Shown here in pieces: positions 50,459-58,287 of a stretch of DNA of 64,000 nt. Each line of letters begins with the position of its first letter. Position 1 is the stretch's first letter. A program made the position numbers and the translations under genes. The DNA comes from Verrucomicrobia bacterium LW23 (GTDB lineage: Bacteria > Verrucomicrobiota > Verrucomicrobiia > Methylacidiphilales > UBA1321): the NCBI GenBank assembly GCA_003054695.1, contig QAZA01000056.1:124001-188000 (forward strand). Direction: 5' to 3'. The notes beneath the pieces are model-generated. The model had not been told where the DNA came from and searched no databases. It worked only from the letters and a program-made list of their open reading frames with translations.

Positions 50459-53266
50459 CTAGCGGGGGTCCGGAATGATTATCGACGTCTCCTGCGTGGG
50501 GGCGGCGTGGCTGAAGTAGTCCTGCGTGAGGCTGTCGGAGAAGTCCGGCAGCTCGGCGGAGAGGGCGGCGATCAGCGCCTCCAGCGCCGGGCGGCCGCCG
50601 TCGGGCGCGCACTCGCACAGGGTGGTTACCTCGGCCAGGCGCAGCTTGTTGAGCGAGCTCATGATGATCTTCTTCTCGCGCGTGGCAAAGGGCTGCGCCT
50701 GATCGCGCGGCAGGTTGTTGATGTGCTCCGCCACCACGGCAATCTGATAGGCTACGGAGCGCGGGTTGGACTCATCGCACAGCACAAGATCCAGCACCGT
50801 CGGCGCCTGCGGCTCCGCAAAGTAGCGGCTGCGGTGTGTCATGGAGCTGTCGGCGTAATCCAGCAGCGCCTCCAGGCTAAAGGATTCGCCGAGCGGGCCG
50901 GTGGCCATGGCCATGCTGCGGCGCAGAATCTTCAGCAGATACAGGGCGCGTTCCAGGCGGCGGCCCATATCCATAAAGCGCCAGCCCAGGCCGCGCGTCA
51001 TGTTTTCCATCACCATGCCGCTAAAGCTGGCGATATCCACAATCATGTCGTTAAGCCAGCCCAGCGCCTCGCCGATCTGCAGATCGGGCAGCGTGTCGGG
51101 CATGCTGCTGTCAATATCCAGCTTGCTGACGATGCGCCACATGTCGGAGCTGAGACGATCCCGCACATTTACCGCCGCGTGGTGAAAGCGGTGCAGCGAA
51201 TCGTGCAGCGACCCGCCGCGGTGGCTCTCAAAAATGGACTGCAGCACATGCTTCTCCAGCATCTCCACCGCCTCGTTAGGCGGCAGGGATGCCGCAGCGC
51301 CGCGCGGCGGGCTGGGATAGGCGAGCAGCCCCAGCGAGACGGGGATCTGCAACACGCGGCGCAGCTCCTCTACATTGCGCGAGGCCGTCTCATCCGTATA
51401 CCGGGTAAGGATAACGCGGAAAAGCCGGGCGATACACTCCGAGCGCTCCGCATAGCGGCCCAGCCAGAAGAGGTTGTCCGCCACGCGGCTGGCCATGTCG
51501 GTGCCGCTGCGCTTCAAGTCCAGGCGAATGACCGCCTGAGGCTGCGTGGACGGGCCCTCCTCCTCGGGAGATTTGTCCGAAAGCACCCACGTGTCCTTGG
51601 ATCCATCGCCGCGCTGCATGGAGACGACCTGGCGGTCCGGCGCGCTGGAAACACGCGTAAGTCCCCCCGGCATAACCACATAGCTATCGCCGGAGGAGAC
51701 CAGGTACACGCGCAGCACAATGGCGCGCGGCTGCAGCTCCGTGCCAATAAGGGCCGGCGCGGAGGAAAGCTGCACGCGCTCGTGCCCCGTAAAGTCGTGC
51801 GGGCGGAAGCGGATTTTGCTGGAGAGATCCGCCTTTTGCTGGCGCGTGAGCTGCGGCTCCGCAAAGGCCGTTACCGCGCGGCCGGCGCCGAAGGTGGGGC
51901 GCACCACCAGGTCGTCCAGGTGCTCCAGCACGTAGTTCATCTCGCGCTTTTGGCCGCACCACCAGGTGGCCACGCTCGGCAGCTTCAGGGGCTCGCCCAA
52001 AAAGGAGCGGGCCAGGCCGATGAGGAACGGGCGGATCGCGGGCGTCTCGATAACGCCGCAGCCCAGGCAGTTGGCAATGGCCACGTTGCCCGCGGCGGCC
52101 GCCTGCACCAGGCCGGCCACGCCCAGCGATGAATCGCTGCGCAACTCCATGGGATCGCAGAAATCTTCGTCAACGCGGCGCAAAATAACATGCACGGGCT
52201 GCAGGCCGCTGAGCGTCTTGAGGAAAACGTGGTTATCGCGCACGGTAAGGTCGGAGCCCTCCACCAGCGTATAGCCCAGGTAGCGCGCCAGGTAGGCGTG
52301 CTCAAAGTAGACCTCGTTGTACGGCCCGGGCGTGAGGAGCACAATGCGCGGGTTATCGCGCCCGCGCGGGGCCATGCCCAGCAGCGTATCGTGCAGCGTA
52401 TCAAAAAAGCCCGAGAGGCGGTGCACATCGCACGCGCGGAAAACATCGGGCAGCATGCGGCTGAGCACGGTGCGATTCTCGAGCGCGTAGCCCGCGCCGG
52501 AGGGCGCCTGGGTGCGGTCGTCCAGCACCCACCACCGGCCGTCCGGCGAGCGTGCGAGATCCGCCGCGTAAAAGTGGAGCATGGGCCCCTTCGTCATGGC
52601 CAGGCCGTGCAGCGGGCGCAGGTAGCCGCTGTTGGCGAAGACGAGGGCGGGGGGCAGCAGGCCGTCGCGCAGCAGGCGGCGCGGGCCGTAGAGATCGCGC
52701 AGGATCAGGTCGAAGAGGCGCGCGCGCTGAATCAGCCCGGCTTCGAGCTTCGCCCAGTCCTCCGCGCCGATGATGAACGGTACGGGGTCGAACTCCCAGG
52801 GGCGGTCCATCCCCTGCGGGTCGCTGTACACATTATAAGTAACGCCGTTCTCGCGGAACAGGCTGCGCGCTGTCTCCCAGCGCCGCATCACCTCGGGCCC
52901 GCCCAGGTCGTTCATCTGGTCCAAAAACCCATGCCATTGCGGGCGGATCTTTGCCGGCACGGCCGCTGCGGTTCCCGACGCATTGACGGGTGGCAGCACC
53001 ATTTCGTCATGCACATTGGCCAGCGGCGGCTGGTAGTAGCCAAGGAAGCCGGTATCCACCCTGGCCTGCGGCCCGATAAACGTGGCGTGAGGAACAGTTG
53101 CGCCCGAACCCGTACCCTGAGACTGAGATTGCCCCTGCCCCTGTACCTGGCTGACGCCGGGCAATGCTTCGCCCGAGCCAGGCGCGCCGGCGGTTCCGAA
53201 CGCGGTATCGCCGGTTGTTGTTCCTCGGGGGCTCATGGCTGGCGTAAGGGTTCCTTGATCGCTCAA
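50459..53266 (-). CDS. Circularly permuted ATP-grasp protein fused to an alpha-E domain
   Basis: 935 residues, a fusion of two proteins usually encoded separately. Residues 1-95 are a Gly/Ser/Gln-rich tail. Residues about 105-580 are the circularly permuted ATP-grasp (COG2308): ARLFDLILRDLYGPRRLLRDGLLPPALVFANSGYLRP, RWWVLDDRTQAPSGAGYALENR, RIVLLTPGPYNEVYFEHAYLARYLG, VHVILRRVDEDFCDPMEL, NCLGCGV. Residues about 590-920 are alpha-E (COG2307): SRVADNLFWLGRYAERSECIARL, GLGWRFMDMGRRLERA. Comparative genomics predicts ATP-dependent amide bond formation. The fusion implies both parts act in one complex. Cytoplasmic, no signal peptide. Confidence 0.95.
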   Translation of the reverse strand: MSDQGTLTPAMSPRGTTTGDTAFGTAGAPGSGEALPGVSQVQGQGQSQSQGTGSGATVPHATFIGPQARVDTGFLGYYQPPLANVHDEMVLPPVNASGTAAAVPAKIRPQWHGFLDQMNDLGGPEVMRRWETARSLFRENGVTYNVYSDPQGMDRPWEFDPVPFIIGAEDWAKLEAGLIQRARLFDLILRDLYGPRRLLRDGLLPPALVFANSGYLRPLHGLAMTKGPMLHFYAADLARSPDGRWWVLDDRTQAPSGAGYALENRTVLSRMLPDVFRACDVHRLSGFFDTLHDTLLGMAPRGRDNPRIVLLTPGPYNEVYFEHAYLARYLGYTLVEGSDLTVRDNHVFLKTLSGLQPVHVILRRVDEDFCDPMELRSDSSLGVAGLVQAAAAGNVAIANCLGCGVIETPAIRPFLIGLARSFLGEPLKLPSVATWWCGQKREMNYVLEHLDDLVVRPTFGAGRAVTAFAEPQLTRQQKADLSSKIRFRPHDFTGHERVQLSSAPALIGTELQPRAIVLRVYLVSSGDSYVVMPGGLTRVSSAPDRQVVSMQRGDGSKDTWVLSDKSPEEEGPSTQPQAVIRLDLKRSGTDMASRVADNLFWLGRYAERSECIARLFRVILTRYTDETASRNVEELRRVLQIPVSLGLLAYPSPPRGAAASLPPNEAVEMLEKHVLQSIFESHRGGSLHDSLHRFHHAAVNVRDRLSSDMWRIVSKLDIDSSMPDTLPDLQIGEALGWLNDMIVDIASFSGMVMENMTRGLGWRFMDMGRRLERALYLLKILRRSMAMATGPLGESFSLEALLDYADSSMTHRSRYFAEPQAPTVLDLVLCDESNPRSVAYQIAVVAEHINNLPRDQAQPFATREKKIIMSSLNKLRLAEVTTLCECAPDGGRPALEALIAALSAELPDFSDSLTQDYFSHAAPTQETSIIIPDPR

Positions 53267-53666
53267 AATGGAGATAGGGTTCTGGATTCGTGCGTGGATG
53301 GTAACCGGCCGGCGCCGTAAGTGAAGGGGGAGAAGGACGCGAGTGTTGGCTGGGAAGTTGCAACGAGTGAGGCAGCAAGGTTGGAGGGGCGATGGGCTTC
53401 TGGCGAGCTAATTCCTTCAGGGGTGTTCTTATTATTTAGACCAAAACGCGCTGCGCTTAATGGCGAATGGTGCAGCAACTGGCGCATTTTGCCGCAATCG
53501 ATCCACCGAAGTGAGCATCTCGGCACACTTTGGCGTCTTTGTGACAGCCGCTAACCGGAAATGTCTCGGTGAAGCATTTGGCACGCCAGATTTGCGACTT
53601 TTGGCGTCCGGGATATGCACCGGATATGCGCGGGATGTGCGCGAGCGCCCGAGCATGCCCTGGGCT
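53267..53666. other. Intergenic region with a short tandem repeat
   Basis: No gene is supported in these 400 bases. At 53609-53643 three imperfect copies of CGGGATATGC (CGGGATATGCAC, CGGATATGCG, CGGGATGTGCGCG) follow each other. The region should contain a promoter or processing site for the ATP-grasp/alpha-E gene, since the upstream small gene ends 400 bases away. ORFs crossing it have biased composition and are considered spurious. Confidence 0.4.
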
Positions 53667-54101
53667 TCAGCGAAGATCCTGCGACCGGCTCGTACGCAGG
53701 ATTTCGATCGCGCGGCCGTTGCCCGGGCCGAAGATATAGTCGTTGCGCACGCAGAATTCGCCGGTTTCCGCATCCACATTAAGGTGCGAGCGAATCAGCG
53801 AAGCGATTTCCGCCTCGTGAATCCGCTGATCCCAGGCCGCGGCACCGGCGTCCGGCGCCCACCAGTCGGAGGCGCGAGGGTGGCGAACCTGCAGCATGCC
53901 AAGCTCCGCGAGGTGGGCCAGTGCCGTCGCGAATGTCTCCACAGTAAGGGCCGGCCCCGCCGATGTCCTCGCCGAGCGCACCTCGTCCCGATTCAACAGC
54001 GTGATAACCAGCGAGAGCGGGTCGGTCTCGCCGTCGCACTGTATCTCCAGCGCGTTGAGAAGAGCGCCCTCCAGTGTGGATACCTTTAGTTTGCGAGGCA
54101 T
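53667..54101 (-). CDS. Small helical protein of the amidoligase cluster
   Basis: 144 residues from ATG 54101, chosen because GGAGGAGAG ends 5 bases before it, one of the best ribosome sites in the window. The protein is basic at the N-terminus (MPRKLKVSTLEGALLN) and has a winged-helix-like stretch PLSLVITLLNRDEV..LTVETFATALAHLAELGMLQVRH, then an aromatic loop (SDWWAPDAGAAAWDQR) and a short end. No family is recognised. It lies between the transglutaminase-DUF2126 gene (115 bases upstream) and the ATP-grasp/alpha-E gene, which suggests a regulator or accessory role in that set. Confidence 0.75.
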   Translation of the reverse strand: MPRKLKVSTLEGALLNALEIQCDGETDPLSLVITLLNRDEVRSARTSAGPALTVETFATALAHLAELGMLQVRHPRASDWWAPDAGAAAWDQRIHEAEIASLIRSHLNVDAETGEFCVRNDYIFGPGNGRAIEILRTSRSQDLR

Positions 54102-54216
54102 GGCGCTCTCCTCCAATGCCGCCGCGCGGGAGCGCGCGGCGGGCGGATGTACCTGACACATCCGGCGTGACGTGGGAAATGCGCCCGGTTGAGCCTGAGC
54201 GCACCTTTGCCCGGGC

Positions 54217-57200
54217 TTACGTCTTGATCCGCAGATCCAGCGTAAACGGCAGCTTCTCGGTCTTCTCCGGCGGGCCCATGCGGAACTTGCCGGGGGTGTG
54301 GCCGTGCATCTGGAACCGGCCCAGGCGGCGCGCTTCGGCCTCGTAGGCGTTGATGGGGAAGCGCGAGGAGTTGACGCCGCCCGGGTGCTGCACGTAGTAG
54401 CGGCAGCCGCCGGTGGAGCGGTCGCTCCACGTGTCGTACACGTCGAACACCAGCGGGGTATCCACGCCAATGGTCGGGTGCAGGCAGCTGGGCGGTTGCC
54501 ATGCGCGGTAGCGCACACCGGCCACGTACTCGCCGTTAACGCCGGTGGGGTGCAGCGGAACCTGGCGGCCGTTGCACAGCACCACGTGGCGCGGGTGAGT
54601 CATGCCCTGCACTTTAACCTGCAGGCGCTCCACGGAGCTATCCACATAGCGCACCGTGCCGCTGCCGCCGCCTTCCTCGCCGAGGACGTGCCAGGGCTCG
54701 AGAGCGGTGCGCAGCTCCACGTTCACGTTGCGGTAGGTTACGTCGCCGATCTTCGGGAAGCGGAACTCGATGTGCGGGGCAAACCAGTCCTTCTGGATCG
54801 GGAAGCCATGCTCCTGCAGGTCCTGGATGACTTCGCTGAAGTCGTCCGAGACGAAATGCGGCAGCATAAACCGGTCGTGCAGGTCCGTGCCCCAGCTGAC
54901 GAGGCGCGTCTTGTACGGGCTCTCCCAAAAGCGCGCGACGAGCGAGCGGAGCAACAGTTGCTGCGTCAGGCTCATGCGGCTGTGCGGCGGCATCTCAAAG
55001 GAGCGCAGCTCCACAAGGCCCTGGCGCCCGGCGCTGCCGTCGGGCGAGAAGAGCTTGTCGATGCAGAACTCGGCGCGGTGCGTGTTGCCGGTGGTATCTA
55101 CAAGCAGGTGGCGGAAGATGCGGTCCACCAGCCACGGCGGGATGTAGCCGCCGGCGTCGGGCACCTGGTTAAACGCAATTTCCATCTCGTAGATGGAGTC
55201 GTTGCGCGCCTCATCGATACGCGGCGCCTGGCTCGTCGGGCCGATAAACAGGCCGCTGAACAGGAAGCTCAGCGAGGGATGGTTATTCCAGAAGTTAAGC
55301 AGGCTCTTCAGCACGTCCGGCCGACGCAGGATCGGGCTGTCCGAAGGCGTGGCGCCGCCAATGATGATGTGGTTGCCGCCGCCGGTGCCGACGTGTCGGC
55401 CATCCAGCATGAATTTCTCCGAGCCGAGGCCCGTGTAGCGAGCTTCCTCGTACAGCTCGGTTGTGTTCTTGACGAGCTCGTCCCAGCTGTGGCTGGGGTG
55501 CAGGTTCACCTCAATAACGCCGGGGTCCGGCGTAACGCGGAAGTGGTTGAGGCGATGGTCGCTCGGCGGCTGGTAGCCTTCGATCTGCACCGGCAGCTCC
55601 AGTACGGAGGCGGTGTCCTCAATCGCCGTTACCAGCTCCAGGTAATCCTCCAGCGTATTGACGGGCGGCATGAATACGAAGAGGCGGCCTTCGCGGGGCT
55701 CCACGCACAGGGCGGTACGGGTCAGGTACGGATTGCTGACGCCCGGGCCGGGCATGTACTGATCGGCCATGGGCTCGCCGCCCTGCAGATACTCCTGCAG
55801 CCACTTGGGCCGGCGATAGGTGGGCGTGCCCGGGCCAAAGCCGCCGCCGCCGCCGGAGCCACCGGCCTGCGTCTGGAACTCGCTGAGCACGTCGCCGCCG
55901 CCGTAGGCGCTGGGCGATACGCTGGTGACGAACGGCTGCACGGAGCGACGCGCCGGCTTGGGCAGCGGGCCGCGCGCTTCCATGGGATCCTGCTCGTGCA
56001 CCCAAGGCATGTCGGATTTCGCCACCCAGGGCAGCGAGTCGAGAGGAAGGCGGAAGCCCATGGGGGAGTCGCCGGGCAGCAGGTACATGCGCTCCGGGCG
56101 CAGGAACCAGGGGCCGGTGGCCCACACGAGTTTGCCCTCGTTGGTCCAGCGGCGAGTCAGCGGCAGCACGCCGCCGACGACCTTGTCCAGGCCTTGCTCA
56201 AAGATGCGGGCCAGGCGGTCGCGCTCGATCTTTTCCTTCAGTTTGGACTGGAAGGGATCGACGTTGACCGGCAGGCGGCGCTCCTTCCACAGGTAGTAGA
56301 AGACGTCCTCATAGGCGCTGATGCAGTAGCTGGGGTCGAGGTCCAGGCGGTCGGCCAGCACGGAGATGAAGTTCATCGCTTCCTTGTCCGTGTAGCCGTA
56401 GTCCGCGCCTTCGTCGCCAATCAGCTTCGGGTCCTCCCAGATGGGGACGCCGTCGCGGCGCCAGTAACAGCTGTAGGCCCAGCGGGGCAGGGGCTCGCCG
56501 GGGTACCATTTGCCCTGGCCCCAGTGCAGCAGCGCGCCGGGGGACCAGCGGTTTTTGAGCCTTTTGAGCAGGGTGCCGCCCATGCGGGCCTTTTCGGGGC
56601 TCAGCGCGGTAAAGTTCCACTCTTCGCCATCCATGTTGGTGGCGGAGACGAACGTGGGCTCGCCGCCCATGGTCAGGCGCACGTCGCCGGCCTTCAGGCG
56701 CTCATCTACTTTATGGCCAAGGGCTTCGATCGCTTCCCACTGCTCTTCGGTGTAAGGCTTGGTCACGCGCGGCGTCTCGTACACGCGGGTGACGGACATG
56801 GCGAAGTCGAACTCGCTCTTCGCGTCGTTGTCGTACAGGAAGCCGGTGATGGGCGCGGCGCTGCTGGGGTCAGGCGTACAGGCCAGGGGGATGTGGCCTT
56901 CGCCGGCGAGGAGGCCGGAGGTCGGGTCCAGGCCGATCCAGCCGGCGCCGGGCAGGTACACTTCGGTCCACGCGTGCAGGTCGGTAAAGTCAGACGAGGC
57001 GCCGACCGGGCCGTCGAGCGACTTGACGTCGGGGGTGAGCTGGATGAGGTACCCGGACGCAAAGCGTGCCGCAAGACCCAGATTACGAAGCACTTGCACC
57101 ATCAGCCAGGCAGAGTCGCGGCAGCTGCCCTTCTTCAGGGTCAGCGTCTGCTCGCACGTCTGCACACCGGGCTCCAGGCGGATGGTGTACTCGATCTCGC

Positions 57201-57660
57201 GCCACATGCGGCGGTTGAGATCGACGAGGAAGTCGATGGTGCGGCGCTTCGTCGTATCTACCGTTTTGATAAAGGCTTCCAGCTTGGGCGTCAGCGGCAG
57301 CTTCTCCAGAAACGGCGCCAGCTCCTTGTCCAGAACGTGGTCGTAGGTAAAGGGGAACTCCTGCGCGTCATCCTCCAGGAAGAAGTCGAACGGGTTGATG
57401 ACGGCCATCTCGGCGACAACATCCACTTCCACACGCAGTTCGCGCACTTTTTCCTCAAAAACAACGCGGGCCTGATAGTTGCTTTGCGGATCCTGTTGCC
57501 AGTTGATAAAATGCTCAGCGGGGCTGATTTTGAGCGAATAACTCACGATCGGCGTGCGCGCATGGGGCGCCGGCCGCAGTCGAATGATCTGGGGAGAAAG
57601 CGATACCGGTCGGTCATACCGGTAATGCGTAACGTGATTAAGCGCAACGTGAAGTGCCAT
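54217..57660 (-). CDS. Large transglutaminase-DUF2126 protein
   Basis: 1147 residues. The N-terminal 270 residues are a transglutaminase-like core with N-terminal beta domain (MALHVALNHVTHYRYDRPVSLSPQIIRLRPAPHART..) and an intact triad Cys180 (KKGSCRDSAWLMVQ), His229 (TDLHAWTEVYLPG) and Asp245 (GLDPTSG). The rest is DUF2126: RLTMGGEPTFVSATNMDGEEWNFTALSPEKA, YPGEPLPRWAYSCYWRRDGVPIW, and a C-terminal half with DGRHVGTGGGNHIIIGGA, a glutamine-synthetase-like ligase fold per published analyses. Such proteins co-occur with ATP-grasp/alpha-E and are predicted to ligate and cleave peptides. It heads the minus-strand cluster. Confidence 0.95.
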   Translation of the reverse strand: MALHVALNHVTHYRYDRPVSLSPQIIRLRPAPHARTPIVSYSLKISPAEHFINWQQDPQSNYQARVVFEEKVRELRVEVDVVAEMAVINPFDFFLEDDAQEFPFTYDHVLDKELAPFLEKLPLTPKLEAFIKTVDTTKRRTIDFLVDLNRRMWREIEYTIRLEPGVQTCEQTLTLKKGSCRDSAWLMVQVLRNLGLAARFASGYLIQLTPDVKSLDGPVGASSDFTDLHAWTEVYLPGAGWIGLDPTSGLLAGEGHIPLACTPDPSSAAPITGFLYDNDAKSEFDFAMSVTRVYETPRVTKPYTEEQWEAIEALGHKVDERLKAGDVRLTMGGEPTFVSATNMDGEEWNFTALSPEKARMGGTLLKRLKNRWSPGALLHWGQGKWYPGEPLPRWAYSCYWRRDGVPIWEDPKLIGDEGADYGYTDKEAMNFISVLADRLDLDPSYCISAYEDVFYYLWKERRLPVNVDPFQSKLKEKIERDRLARIFEQGLDKVVGGVLPLTRRWTNEGKLVWATGPWFLRPERMYLLPGDSPMGFRLPLDSLPWVAKSDMPWVHEQDPMEARGPLPKPARRSVQPFVTSVSPSAYGGGDVLSEFQTQAGGSGGGGGFGPGTPTYRRPKWLQEYLQGGEPMADQYMPGPGVSNPYLTRTALCVEPREGRLFVFMPPVNTLEDYLELVTAIEDTASVLELPVQIEGYQPPSDHRLNHFRVTPDPGVIEVNLHPSHSWDELVKNTTELYEEARYTGLGSEKFMLDGRHVGTGGGNHIIIGGATPSDSPILRRPDVLKSLLNFWNNHPSLSFLFSGLFIGPTSQAPRIDEARNDSIYEMEIAFNQVPDAGGYIPPWLVDRIFRHLLVDTTGNTHRAEFCIDKLFSPDGSAGRQGLVELRSFEMPPHSRMSLTQQLLLRSLVARFWESPYKTRLVSWGTDLHDRFMLPHFVSDDFSEVIQDLQEHGFPIQKDWFAPHIEFRFPKIGDVTYRNVNVELRTALEPWHVLGEEGGGSGTVRYVDSSVERLQVKVQGMTHPRHVVLCNGRQVPLHPTGVNGEYVAGVRYRAWQPPSCLHPTIGVDTPLVFDVYDTWSDRSTGGCRYYVQHPGGVNSSRFPINAYEAEARRLGRFQMHGHTPGKFRMGPPEKTEKLPFTLDLRIKT

Positions 57661-58287
57661 AAAGAGTTACCTGCCAGAGGACTGCCAGGATGCGATGGGA
57701 TCGTGGTCGAGGGGCTGCGGTTTGGTTTTTCTCCGCGTGCGGCGAAGCGCGCGGCTACGATACAACAAAGCCTTATCGGCGAGAGGAAAGCAAGCTTGAA
57801 GGCCCCGATGCCGCAAGTTTAATGCCGTTTAAAAGCAAAAACTTTTATTTGCGCGATGCCGACGCTGCTTTGTAACACAATATAGACAGGATTGTCCCGC
57901 CCCTTTAAGCGGGTTTGTCTCGGAAAGCAAGGCATCCATCGGGCCTGTTTGCCGCTTTTTTTAGGGGAAGTGTTATGTGTAACAAACCTTTGTACTTGTC
58001 AGTAGCCCTTAAGTTGTACTTGTCGTTATCGATATTTAAAGGTATTGTCGCAAAGTTGAAACTGGGCGGGGTGAAAAGGTAAATGAGTGTTGATAGCCAT
58101 GATATCTCACATAGTGAGATTGGTGTGGCTTATCGCTCTTCCTGCTCCCTTTTCCCCTCCGCTGGCTCCTGCAACCTCCCCAACGCCCCGCTTCAACTGC
58201 ACCCCCGCGCCCGTTCGACATCCCGTGTCCTGCGAGCCTCCGGCATGTGCCTGCAGCGGATGCACTTACGCGCCAAAGGACTTATTC
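57661..58287. promoter_or_regulatory. Divergent control region with direct repeats TTGTACTTGTC
   Basis: No gene is supported in these 627 bases. TTGTACTTGTC occurs twice in the same orientation at 57990-58000 and 58014-58024 (24-base period), suitable for a regulator bound as two units. A CCCGC..GCGGG hairpin followed by TTTGTC lies at 57898-57918. AT-rich DNA at 57960-58060 is the likely promoter area for the histidine kinase (plus) and perhaps the amidoligase cluster (minus). Confidence 0.45.

Noticed and set aside
49061-52132. 1023-codon ORF on the plus strand opposite the ATP-grasp/alpha-E and transglutaminase genes
   Set aside because: Low-information shadow; it crosses the boundaries of three real genes on the other strand.
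54298-57822. 1174-codon ORF on the plus strand opposite the transglutaminase-DUF2126 gene
   Set aside because: Composition (Ala/Gly/Arg/His/Val-rich, no motifs) is that of an antisense shadow in GC-rich DNA, and the opposite strand encodes a clear multi-domain protein.
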